The notes below the pieces were generated by a model that had not been told where the DNA came from, made no database searches, and saw nothing but the letters and a program-made list of their open reading frames with translations. A stretch of DNA of 64,000 bases from JAJRTE01 sp964418585 (GTDB taxonomy: Bacteria; Myxococcota_A; UBA796; JAJRTE01), in assembly GCA_964418585.1 (NCBI GenBank), contig CAYQMG010000079.1:18754-82753 (forward strand). Direction: 5' to 3'. Of the stretch, positions 24,618-33,089 are shown in pieces (position 1 is the stretch's first letter; every line of letters begins with the position of its first letter). Both the position numbers and the translations under genes were made by a program.

Positions 24618-25814
24618 TCAGTTGCACGCCAAGGTCAGCGGCAACGGTTCGGAACTGATCACCACCGTGGCGGCGTCCGCACGCCCGTCTCCGTCAAGAT
24701 CCACGTCCAGAACCACCAGGTTCGCCAGTTCCGGCGCCCCCAGACTGTCCGCCAACTCCAGGATGTCCTCCTCGGTCATCGCCGCCTCCAGCCGATACCC
24801 GTCCAGATCGGTGAAATTCCCCGACGCCACCGCCGTTCCCGTCATCATGGCGTCATGCAGCGTCAGGAACAGATCAAACGTGGTCACCGGTACGGGAAGC
24901 ACCATGGTCGCCGCAGCACAGGTGAACAAACCCGACGCATCGATCTCCCCGCCTTCCAGTGAGGTGAGCCACCCTTCTGCAGGCGGGATGGCGGGAGAGC
25001 CGGGGGTGTACTCGCCGATCACGGTCAGGAATCCGGTCACCGGGAACGTGGCCGTGGTCGGAACTCCGTCGAACAGCATGGCGACCGGAAGATCGTTCCC
25101 GTAGGTCTGGAGCATGTCATTGAGGAATCCTGCAACGACCTGCTGAGTTCCGCCTCCGAACTGCTCAAACACGAGATCCACCGTTAGTTGTACCGCCGTC
25201 CCACACGGTTGCTCAGTCCGAAAACAGGTTTCGTAACTCACCGGCCACGACGCCGGCACCGTGAGGTCCTCGTCGATGTCCAACCGGGCACAGTAGGCCG
25301 CGTCGGCTTCCAGCTCGAGGTAGGTGGTCGAAACGAACGTTTGGGCCGGCGCCAGGACGGATTCCACTTCCTGGTATGTTCCTCCTTCCGGCTTCACACG
25401 GATATGCAGCGCGGCCTCGTCGCCCGTGTAAGCCTCGCTGAAGTAGAATCGCACCTGCATTTCCACCGGAACCCCCACGGCGTTGGGCGCAGGGTATGAC
25501 CCGTTGACATAGAAGGTGCACTCGGGATCGCCACCGGCACAGTCGCTGTCCACCCCGTCGCCGCACACGTCAAGGGCGCCGGGGTGCACGGTGGGGTCGG
25601 TGTCGTTGCAGTCGAGCTGTTCCACCGGATAGACGCCGATGCACTCGGCGCCGTTCATGTATCCATCCTGGTCCAGGTCGAAATCCTCGTCGGTGAGTCC
25701 GTCCCCGTCGTTGTCTTGCATGTCGCAGACTTCATCGTTGGGGGCGCAACCGTCTTGCCCCATGAATGGGAGGGCGGCCAGTGTCAACAAGGGAACGAGA
25801 TGTGCTGCCTTCAT
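24618..25814 (-). CDS. Exported protein with MopE-like metal-binding repeats
   Basis: 398 residues with a signal peptide (MKAAHLVPLLTLAALPFMGQDGCAP). The N-terminal region has the repeated Asp-rich pattern of the putative metal-binding motif proteins common in Myxococcota: CDMQDNDGDGLTDEDFDLD, then DCNDTDPTVHPGALDVCGDG and DSDCAGGD. This is followed by an Ig-like/beta segment (VEMQVRFYFSEAYTGDEAAL) and a C-terminal beta domain with a terminal DVDLDGDGRADAATV calcium-loop-like motif. Cell-surface or periplasmic location is predicted; the function is unknown. ATG 25814 begins the signal peptide with AGAGAGG upstream. Confidence 0.78.
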   Translation of the reverse strand: MKAAHLVPLLTLAALPFMGQDGCAPNDEVCDMQDNDGDGLTDEDFDLDQDGYMNGAECIGVYPVEQLDCNDTDPTVHPGALDVCGDGVDSDCAGGDPECTFYVNGSYPAPNAVGVPVEMQVRFYFSEAYTGDEAALHIRVKPEGGTYQEVESVLAPAQTFVSTTYLELEADAAYCARLDIDEDLTVPASWPVSYETCFRTEQPCGTAVQLTVDLVFEQFGGGTQQVVAGFLNDMLQTYGNDLPVAMLFDGVPTTATFPVTGFLTVIGEYTPGSPAIPPAEGWLTSLEGGEIDASGLFTCAAATMVLPVPVTTFDLFLTLHDAMMTGTAVASGNFTDLDGYRLEAAMTEEDILELADSLGAPELANLVVLDVDLDGDGRADAATVVISSEPLPLTLACN

Positions 25815-26017
25815 GGTGACCTCTCTGGAATTTTGGGGGACGACCGGCGCTGGGCACACCACCCACACCAGGGTGGCATCCCCGGCGCCTCGAGCCGGAT
25901 TCACGAAGCCCGCGCATCCGCCTGCGAGGGCGGCGCGGCCCACTCGATCAGCCTACCACCCTGACCGGTGACCCGCAAGACGATCAGGTGCGCGCGGCCT
26001 CGAGGTATCCGGGCACA

Positions 26018-27244
26018 TCAACCCTGTTCCTTCCTTTTCTTGAGTTCCAACGCAGTCTTGAGCCCCTTCTCTCGAATCACCTTCAGCTTCATTCGTGTTT
26101 CTGTCAGCCTGTAGAAACGTTTGCCGTATTTTCGGAGCTTGCGCGGGTCCACCTGGAAGCCCAACCCGGGCCTCCGGGGCGGCCTCAGCTTTCCTTCCGG
26201 GTCCGGGAGGATGGGATCGATGATCCCTTCCCGGAACACAGGCACCCAGGACGGTTCCTCCAGCGGGTATTCGAGAGGCAAGGTGTTGTGATTGTCGGCG
26301 AGCACGAGGTTCCAGTTGATGTAGAAGCCGATGCCGTTGGTCCAGGTGTGCGGAGAGAAATCCCGCTCGTGCCGGTGGCAGGCGTCGATGACCTTGCGGA
26401 CCTGTGCGATGCCGCCGGCAAAGGTGGCGTCGGGCTGGTAGATGTCGAAGCAGTCTTTTTCGAACATGATTTTTATTTCGTCCCACCCGTAGTTCAATTC
26501 GGCGCCGGAAATCTTGATGGAAGCGGCCCGCTTGAGCGCGGCATTGGCGTCGTAATCGCGATGGGGGAGAGGTTCCTCGAGCCACTGGAGGCCGTTGTGG
26601 TGGCATGCAGCGGCGAACTCGGTGGCGCGATTCAGGTCCCAGGCGGGGAGCCGGTCTATGATGGAGACGAGCCATCCCTGGTTGGCGTCGACGCCGAGTG
26701 TGACCCTGTCACCGACCCTGTGTGCGATGGTTTCGATGTAGCGGACATCCTGTTCGAGGGTGGGGTGTTTGACGCGCAGCTTGACGGTTTTGAAGCCCCG
26801 TTCGCGCATGGCGAGGATCTGGTCGGCGCGTGCCTCCGGGGGGCGGATTTCCCCGGTGGACCAGTAGACGCTGACAGGTCTGGGGGTTCCGCCGAGGAGT
26901 TCGTAGACGGGCTTGCCTTCCTTTTTCCCGAGGATATCCCAGCACGCCGGCTCGATCCAGAAATTGCGCCATCCGAGGAAGCCGGCCTGCTCGAGCAGGC
27001 TTTGGATACGGTCGATGTCGGTGGGGTCTGCGCCCAGGAGGTATGCGCCGAGGAGGTCTCCGAGTCCTTCGCGTTCGCGTCCCATGGCGGTTCCTGCGGA
27101 GAATCCCTCTATGCCGTCGTCGGTGACGAGTTTGACGAGGGTGAAGCGGTTGTGAGTCTGTGGGTAGCCAGGGATCCATGACGGCCAGAAGGTGTGTTTG
27201 AGGGGCACGTTGACGTGGTAGAGTTCGATGGCGGCGATGCGCAT
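26018..27244 (-). CDS. Enolase-superfamily enzyme (mandelate racemase/muconate lactonizing type)
   Basis: 408 residues. The N-terminal capping domain starts MRIAAIELYHVNVPLKHTF. The barrel carries the lysine motif TVKLRVKH, metal ligands in LGVDANQGW, WLEEPLPH and ISGAELNYG, then IYQPDATFAGG and SPHTW, an Asp-His dyad as in mandelate racemase, and LEYPLEEPSW. The substrate (an acid sugar or similar carboxylate) cannot be read from sequence. ATG 27244 has AGGAGA upstream. It is divergent from the acyl-CoA ligase. The much longer open frame upstream is antisense to that ligase. Confidence 0.86.
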   Translation of the reverse strand: MRIAAIELYHVNVPLKHTFWPSWIPGYPQTHNRFTLVKLVTDDGIEGFSAGTAMGREREGLGDLLGAYLLGADPTDIDRIQSLLEQAGFLGWRNFWIEPACWDILGKKEGKPVYELLGGTPRPVSVYWSTGEIRPPEARADQILAMRERGFKTVKLRVKHPTLEQDVRYIETIAHRVGDRVTLGVDANQGWLVSIIDRLPAWDLNRATEFAAACHHNGLQWLEEPLPHRDYDANAALKRAASIKISGAELNYGWDEIKIMFEKDCFDIYQPDATFAGGIAQVRKVIDACHRHERDFSPHTWTNGIGFYINWNLVLADNHNTLPLEYPLEEPSWVPVFREGIIDPILPDPEGKLRPPRRPGLGFQVDPRKLRKYGKRFYRLTETRMKLKVIREKGLKTALELKKRKEQG

Positions 27245-27454
27245 GGAGATTCTCCTGTGGGTGGTTCGTCCGGTTGTTCTTGCTGGCCGATCGTTGATTT
27301 GGTACTGTACCCGAGGACGGGATGGTGCGCAACGGGTGTCGGAAGTATCCGGCACCACCGGCGGCCCCGCTTTCGTCATGCCGGGCGCGGCAAAGGGGAA
27401 GCGGCGGTGGGATACGGGCCTTCCCGGATTCCGAAACCAGGCGAGGAGGACAGC

Positions 27455-29140
27455 ATGGAGCGTATCTGGACCAAGCACTACGAGAAGGGTGTACCCGAGG
27501 ACCTGGAGATACAGGAAAAGACGCTCGTGGACTTCCTGTACGAATCGGCCGAGCGCTGGCCGAACAACCCTGCGTTGACGTTGAAGGGCAAGACCATCAC
27601 CTACGGGCAGCTCAGGGACATGGTGGACCGTTTCGCCACCGGGCTCTCGAAGCTCGGTGTGAAAAAGGACAGCCGGGTTGCGTTGTGGATGCCCAATGTA
27701 CCCCAGATGGTCATCGGACACTACGCCACCCTCCGACTGGGTGCTCAGGTGGTCAACACCAACCCGCTCTATGTGGAGCGCGAGGTCCAACACCAGTTCA
27801 ACGACGCCGGAGTCAGCGTGGTGGTGACCATGGATTTCCTCTGGTGGTACAAGCTCCGGGGAATCATGGACAAGGTGAAGACCGTTGAGCACGTGGTGGT
27901 CACCTCCCTGCCGGACTACCTCCCGTTCCCACTGAATTTCATTGCGCCGTTCAAGTTGAAGAAGACCCAGCAGTACGTGAAGGTTCCCCGGGAACCGAAT
28001 GTGCATTTCTTCAAAGAGGTGATCGCTTCCAACCCGCCGAATCCGCCCGAGGTGAACTATCCGTTTGACCACATCGCCGTACTCCAGTACACGGGGGGAA
28101 CCACCGGCGTCTCCAAGGGGGCCATGCTCACCCATCGGAATGTTTCGGTCAATGCGCAGCAATGCGCCGCCTGGTTCCCCATCGTGGAGGAGGGCAAGGA
28201 GGTGCTGCTGGCCTGCCTGCCTTACTTCCACAGCTTCGGCATGACCGTCTCCATGAACTGGCCGATCAAGGCCGGGGCACATATCGTGCTCATGCCCAAT
28301 CCCCGCGACATCGATGACATGGTGAAGAGCATCATCAAGTACAAGGTGACGCTCTTCCCGGCGCTTCCGGCCCTGTTCGTGGCCATCAACAACTATCCCG
28401 GGGTGGACAACCTGGACCTCTCGTCCATCAAGGGCTGTTTCTCCGGCTCGGCGCCCCTGCCCCTCGACGTACTCCAGCGGTTCGAGGCGCTCACCGGAGG
28501 CAAGATCACCGAGGGGTTCGGACTCACCGAGACCTCCCCGGTCACCCATGTGAATCCGCTCAACGGGATGCGCAAGCCCGGCTCCGTGGGCATCCCGGTC
28601 CCGGGGACCGACCAGAAGGTGGTCGACATCGAGACTGGAGAAAAGGAACTCGGCTTCAACGAGGAGGGCGAACTCTGTATCTCGGGTCCCCAGGTCATGC
28701 TTGGATACTGGAACCGCCCAGACGAAACGGCCAAGGTCATTCGCAATGGATGGCTCTACACCGGCGACCTCGCCAAGATCGACGAGGATGGCTACTGCTT
28801 TATCGTGGGCCGGAAGAAGGACATGATCGTGGCGGGTGGCTACAACATCTATCCCGACGAGGTGGATGACGTACTGTTCGCCCATCCGGCCGTGCTGGAG
28901 GCGGCCACGATCGGGATCCCGCACGAGAAGCGAGGCGAGACGGTGAAGTCTTTCGTGGTGCTGAAACCCGGGGAAAAGCTCACCGAGGAAGAACTCATCG
29001 CCTACTGCAAGAAAGAGTTGGCTGCTTACAAGGTACCCAAGCTCATCGAGTTCGTCGACGAATTGCCGAAGAGTTCCATGATGAAAATCCTGCGGAGGGA
29101 GTTGCGGGAACGAGAAATCGCCAGGATGAAAGGGAAGTGA
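27455..29140 (+). CDS. fadD: Long-chain acyl-CoA synthetase (AMP-binding)
   Basis: 561 residues. Activates fatty acids to acyl-CoA through an acyl-adenylate. ANL-family motifs in order: the P-loop-like YTGGTTGVSKGAMLTHRN near residue 210, GFGLTETSPV near 345, GYWNRPDETAKV and GWLYTGDLAKIDEDGY near 415-440, GRKKDMIVAGGYNIYP, and a C-terminal Lys in SSMMKILRREL. ATG 27455 has GAGGAGG four nt upstream. It contains no CTCGAG site over its whole length, unlike most neighbours. The chain-length preference is inferred. Confidence 0.9.
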   Translation: MERIWTKHYEKGVPEDLEIQEKTLVDFLYESAERWPNNPALTLKGKTITYGQLRDMVDRFATGLSKLGVKKDSRVALWMPNVPQMVIGHYATLRLGAQVVNTNPLYVEREVQHQFNDAGVSVVVTMDFLWWYKLRGIMDKVKTVEHVVVTSLPDYLPFPLNFIAPFKLKKTQQYVKVPREPNVHFFKEVIASNPPNPPEVNYPFDHIAVLQYTGGTTGVSKGAMLTHRNVSVNAQQCAAWFPIVEEGKEVLLACLPYFHSFGMTVSMNWPIKAGAHIVLMPNPRDIDDMVKSIIKYKVTLFPALPALFVAINNYPGVDNLDLSSIKGCFSGSAPLPLDVLQRFEALTGGKITEGFGLTETSPVTHVNPLNGMRKPGSVGIPVPGTDQKVVDIETGEKELGFNEEGELCISGPQVMLGYWNRPDETAKVIRNGWLYTGDLAKIDEDGYCFIVGRKKDMIVAGGYNIYPDEVDDVLFAHPAVLEAATIGIPHEKRGETVKSFVVLKPGEKLTEEELIAYCKKELAAYKVPKLIEFVDELPKSSMMKILRRELREREIARMKGK

Positions 29141-29153
29141 TCTCCCACCCCGG

Positions 29154-31046
29154 CTACTCGAGCCGTCCTTGCTCCAGGGCGTCGATCAGCGGCTCAACCC
29201 ACAGGTAGGCCCCACGGTACCGGCGCTTCAACCGTACCCGGACCTCCTGGCTTCCTCGAGCCTTCAGTTCGGCGCGCAGCCGTTCGATCCGTTCGGTCAT
29301 TCGCTGTCGGACGCGGGCCTCGAGGCCGTAGGCTCCTCCTGATAGGAACGAGGCGGCCGAGCCCACGTCCCAGTCGGTCCACTGCAACACCTTGCACATC
29401 ATCGTCCACAAGTGGGTGTTGGCCGTCACCCGGGACACGCCATATTCCGGGTCCCTGGCTGCAGCAGATGCGTCGAAGCCATGCTTGCGAAACAGGCCCA
29501 GACGCACGCGCTCCATCCGATCCAGCACGGAAGCCAGCGGCGTGTCCGCCGGACCCGGGCCATCGCCCCCATCATGGCTCCGGGACGACCGGCCCGGCGC
29601 CTGGGATCGCCGCTCACTGGAAAGAATGTCTCCGTCTCCGCCACCCCGACCGTCTCGAGCACCCGCTCCGGTCCAGGCCCGCCTCGAGGCAAACGGTGTC
29701 CGGGCCGGTGGGATTCCCACGTAGTCGTTTCCATCGCTGTCCAGCACGGCGTCCCACAGGAGTTTCCCGAGTTCGCGGACATGGGTGGTGTACGTGTGCA
29801 GTACGAGCCGGGTCATCAGGTCCGGGGTGACTCGAGGCTCCCCTGCAGCGGTTCCGCCTTCGAAAAACGCTGTTGCCACGGCTGGTTCCTCGTCAGCAAT
29901 GCGTTTGAGCAGGTGGCGAATCAGCAGAGGTATGTCCTCTCTTCGGTCATTGAGATTCGGGGCGGCCACCGGGGTGAGTCGGGCGGCCATGTCGTGCTTC
30001 AATTCCTCCGGCGTGCGGTTGGTGGCTGCAATGAGTCGAAAATCGGACCGCCTCGCGGTGGCGTCGCCCAGTCGCTGATAGTCTCCCGAGTCCATCACGC
30101 GCAGGAGGTGGGCCTGAAGGTCATGGGTCATTTCCCCAAACTCGTCCAGGAAAAGGAACCCCCGGTTTGCCTCGCCCACCAGACCAGGTCGTTCGGCCAT
30201 GCCACGATTCGGAAAATCACGCACGTTGCCAAAAAGCTCGGCATCCACCAGTCCCTCCGGTATCGTGGCCGCGTTCCGCATGACCAGCGGGCCGTTCCGC
30301 CGGCTGGACATGGCATGAACCGCCCGGGCGGCCAGCTCCTTGCCGGTCCCGCTGGGACCCAGCAAGAGCACATGCGCGGACTCCCGCCTGGCCAGGGCCA
30401 TCAGACGACGCCGAAACGCCCACATGGCGGCACTCTCGCCCACCATCCCGAACGTGTCGGGCCCGCCAAAAGGAAAATCCGGCCACGGCATGCCCAGCGG
30501 CAAGGGTGGGAGTTCTTCGGGACGTTGCACCACCAGCAAGAGCATCTGATTGTCCAGGTTTACTACATCATGCTGCTCCAGCACGCCTCGATCCAGTTCC
30601 CGCCCACCCACGCGCACGAGACACCGACCGACACGCTCCATGTGCAGTTTGCCCGCCTCGTCCGTCCAGCAACGGAGCTGGACTCGAGAAATGGTCGGGG
30701 TGATCAACGGAGGACGCGGCTCGTTGTGGCCGGGCCGCTGACGAATCGGGTGGCGCTTTCCGGGGCCGGAACCATTCTCCGCCCCCCTTCCAAACAGAAC
30801 ACCATGCGGGCTTCGAGGCACGAGAAAAACCTCGCCCACACGATCAGGTTCATAAGGCGCCCACAGGATCGCCAGTGCAGGCAGAAGCGGCTTGAGTTGT
30901 ACCGGTGCGAACTCGAAACGGCGACTGGGGGCTCGAGTGGTCCTGTCATCCATGATTCCCATCCTCGGTCGCATGGCAGGCGTGGCCGGCGCAGGTGCGC
31001 GACCCTGTTCAATCGGTTCCGACAGCGCCGTTGTGGTGTCTATCAC
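29154..31046 (-). CDS. FHA-like / AAA+ ATPase protein resembling sigma-54 activators but lacking GAFTGA
   Basis: Up to 630 residues. About 60-180 looks like an FHA domain (VLFGRG, VQLRCWTDEAG, LEQHDVVNL). At 205-380 is a sigma-54-activator-type AAA+ module: Walker A GPSGTGKELAARAVH, ELFGNVR, Walker B GFLFLDEFGEM and LRVMDSGDYQRLGD. The GAFTGA loop needed to contact sigma-54 is replaced (DFPNRGMAERPG). A Ser/Gly-rich linker leads to a C-terminal helical region with a Fis-like stretch (SAAARDPEYGVSRVTANTHLW) and a basic tail. The start is unsure: GTG 31046, or ATG 30953. It is probably not a classical sigma-54 regulator. Confidence 0.75.
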   Translation of the reverse strand: MIDTTTALSEPIEQGRAPAPATPAMRPRMGIMDDRTTRAPSRRFEFAPVQLKPLLPALAILWAPYEPDRVGEVFLVPRSPHGVLFGRGAENGSGPGKRHPIRQRPGHNEPRPPLITPTISRVQLRCWTDEAGKLHMERVGRCLVRVGGRELDRGVLEQHDVVNLDNQMLLLVVQRPEELPPLPLGMPWPDFPFGGPDTFGMVGESAAMWAFRRRLMALARRESAHVLLLGPSGTGKELAARAVHAMSSRRNGPLVMRNAATIPEGLVDAELFGNVRDFPNRGMAERPGLVGEANRGFLFLDEFGEMTHDLQAHLLRVMDSGDYQRLGDATARRSDFRLIAATNRTPEELKHDMAARLTPVAAPNLNDRREDIPLLIRHLLKRIADEEPAVATAFFEGGTAAGEPRVTPDLMTRLVLHTYTTHVRELGKLLWDAVLDSDGNDYVGIPPARTPFASRRAWTGAGARDGRGGGDGDILSSERRSQAPGRSSRSHDGGDGPGPADTPLASVLDRMERVRLGLFRKHGFDASAAARDPEYGVSRVTANTHLWTMMCKVLQWTDWDVGSAASFLSGGAYGLEARVRQRMTERIERLRAELKARGSQEVRVRLKRRYRGAYLWVEPLIDALEQGRLE

Positions 31047-31194
31047 ATGTCATCCATATTTTCCACTTGCAGGCCGGAGCGACGTTCAAGCCGACAGGAG
31101 AACCGGATGGGCGGACCACGCAGTCCTGCCCGTGAGGCCGTCGGAGAAGCGTCGCCGGAACACGGCGTTCCCGCCCGACCCTGTCCAGCAGGAG

Positions 31195-32856
31195 TCACTT
31201 GAACATCAGGGCAAGAAACACGAGGATGACGAGCCCGATACACGCGCCGAAAAGGATGGGGGCGAGGGTGCTGGGCTGGCTCTCGTGGAGCGAACCGACA
31301 CGAACGGGCAGAGAAGGTGGCGGATCCTCCATGTCCGACAGGTCCACGCCATCGTCCTGCACGAAAGGTGTGGGCTGCGCAGGAACCCAGGGGGCTTCCC
31401 CCCCAAAGATCGACGGCATGGCCACACCGGCCCGGCCGACCGGTCTGGTAACGGGCCTCGAGGTCCCAGGGGTGGCAGGCAACGTCGGGTCGTCGTCCGG
31501 GGCTTCGCCGGTCCGGGCTGCTTCTTCCGGCGGGGCGCCGAGCACCCGAGCCCGTTCCACCCCGTCGGGTTCGTCTTCTTCGCCGTCCTCCGCGGCCTCG
31601 TCCCGTCGCGAAACGTCCAGACCGTGATCCGCCTCCAGGTCCCCGTTCCGTGGTTCCAGCAGGGCGGCCAGATCCTCCTCGGAAAGAGGTTGTGTCAAGG
31701 TTCGGACCGGCTCTCGAGGAGGCAGCGCACTCCGTACCGTCTGCGTGTCGTCCTCGATCGGTTCCGTGTCGTCCGGCACCCTGCTGCCGGGCGTGGTCGC
31801 GTCCGGATCCTCTGCAGATGGGTCTTCGGCCTCGGTCGTGCCATGTTCGATTTCGGGTTGTTCCCCATATTCTGCCAACAGGGCGTTGACATCAGTCACG
31901 AGGCGTGTGGCCGCATCCTCGACACTTTCGTCCAGATTCCGGATCTTGCGGAGATGGTCAGCGAGCCGACGGCGGTCGAACACGCCGTGGAACATGCTGG
32001 TCAGGTCACGGAGCATCTCGCCTGCGGTCTGGTAGCGTTGGTCCACCTCTCGAGCGAGCGATTTCTTGAGGACGCGAAGGAAGCGGCGGTCCGCGCCTTC
32101 GATGGTGTTCTCGAGGTGTTTGTCGATGTCGAGGTTGGTGACCTGCTTGAGGATGGCGAACACGTTGGCGCCGTCGAACAGGCGTTCGAGGGTGAGGAGT
32201 TCGTAGAAAACGCTTCCGACGGAAAAGACGTCGGCGGCCTGTGTGACGTCGGCGTTTCCCAGGATTTGCTCGGGGGCCATGTAGCTCGGCGATCCCTTGG
32301 CGGTGAACTCCTGGGTTTCATACCGTTTGATCTGAGCCTTGGCCACGCCGAAGTCCACGATCTTGACCATTCCCCGTTCATCGATGAGGATGTTGGACGG
32401 TTTCAGATCCCTGTGGATCACGTTGAGCGGTTCCTTGGTCAGCGGGTCGGTGGCGTTGTGTGCGTAGTCGAGACCTTCGAGGATCTGGAGGAGGATGGCG
32501 AAGATGATGTCGGTGGTGAGTTGCTGCTCCACATCCCGATGGTAGGCGAAGACATCCTCCAGGGTCAGACCGTCGATGTACTCCATGACCAGGTAGAGAT
32601 CGCTGCCTTCCTGGATGAAATCGTAGACCTCCACGATGTTGTGGTGGTGCAGCTTCGCACAGATGCGGGCCTCGTTGATGAAGTTGCGCCGAAATCGTTC
32701 GTTGCTCGCCAGATTGGGAAGGATTTTCTTGATGGCGACGATCTTTTCGAACTCGCCCTCACCACGTACCCGGCCCATGAACACTTCGGCCATGCCGCCG
32801 TCGCCGATCTTGGAGACGATGGTATACTTGCCGACTTTCCCGTCCTGATGTTCCAT
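31195..32856 (-). CDS. Hanks-type Ser/Thr protein kinase with C-terminal membrane anchor
   Basis: 553 residues. The kinase domain (about 8-290) is complete: IGDGGMAEVFMGR, VAIKKIL, HRDLKPSNIL, DFGVAKAQ and SYMAPEQILG. It is followed by an acidic, Pro-rich, probably disordered region and one membrane segment at the very C-terminus (LAPILFGACIGLVILVFLALMF), so the kinase faces the cytoplasm as a tail-anchored protein. ATG 32856 opens the kinase domain; the frame stays open to 32928. A strong promoter leaves a leader of about 110 nt. It lies beside the FHA/AAA gene on the same strand, and FHA domains bind phosphothreonine, so a functional link is plausible. Confidence 0.9.
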   Translation of the reverse strand: MEHQDGKVGKYTIVSKIGDGGMAEVFMGRVRGEGEFEKIVAIKKILPNLASNERFRRNFINEARICAKLHHHNIVEVYDFIQEGSDLYLVMEYIDGLTLEDVFAYHRDVEQQLTTDIIFAILLQILEGLDYAHNATDPLTKEPLNVIHRDLKPSNILIDERGMVKIVDFGVAKAQIKRYETQEFTAKGSPSYMAPEQILGNADVTQAADVFSVGSVFYELLTLERLFDGANVFAILKQVTNLDIDKHLENTIEGADRRFLRVLKKSLAREVDQRYQTAGEMLRDLTSMFHGVFDRRRLADHLRKIRNLDESVEDAATRLVTDVNALLAEYGEQPEIEHGTTEAEDPSAEDPDATTPGSRVPDDTEPIEDDTQTVRSALPPREPVRTLTQPLSEEDLAALLEPRNGDLEADHGLDVSRRDEAAEDGEEDEPDGVERARVLGAPPEEAARTGEAPDDDPTLPATPGTSRPVTRPVGRAGVAMPSIFGGEAPWVPAQPTPFVQDDGVDLSDMEDPPPSLPVRVGSLHESQPSTLAPILFGACIGLVILVFLALMFK

Positions 32857-32973
32857 CCGGATCGACTCGCATCCTCTTGCAGCTTGTCCACGTCGCGGAC
32901 CGGAAAGGGGCACTGGGCCGCCTGGCACGCGCCAGGCGTCTGCAGTGGGACAAATGAGAAAAATGTAGAATGA

Positions 32974-33002
32974 ATCCTACGTTGGCCGACATCGCATGTC
33001 AA
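32974..33002 (-). promoter_or_regulatory. Promoter for the Ser/Thr kinase gene
   Basis: Minus-strand TTGACA (33002-32997), 17-bp spacer, TAGGAT (32979-32974). Predicted start near 32967. Confidence 0.6.
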
Positions 33003-33089
33003 GTGATTTTGCCGGAATCACCGGTGGTGCAACGGGTGCCGGGCAAGATGTAGGGTGGGGGGCAAGGGGGGGGGGATGCGCATGCGGGG

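Noticed and set aside
27245..28924. 560-codon N-terminal extension of the enolase-superfamily frame
   Set aside because: It runs antisense through the acyl-CoA ligase; the enzyme starts naturally at 27244 with AGGAGA upstream.
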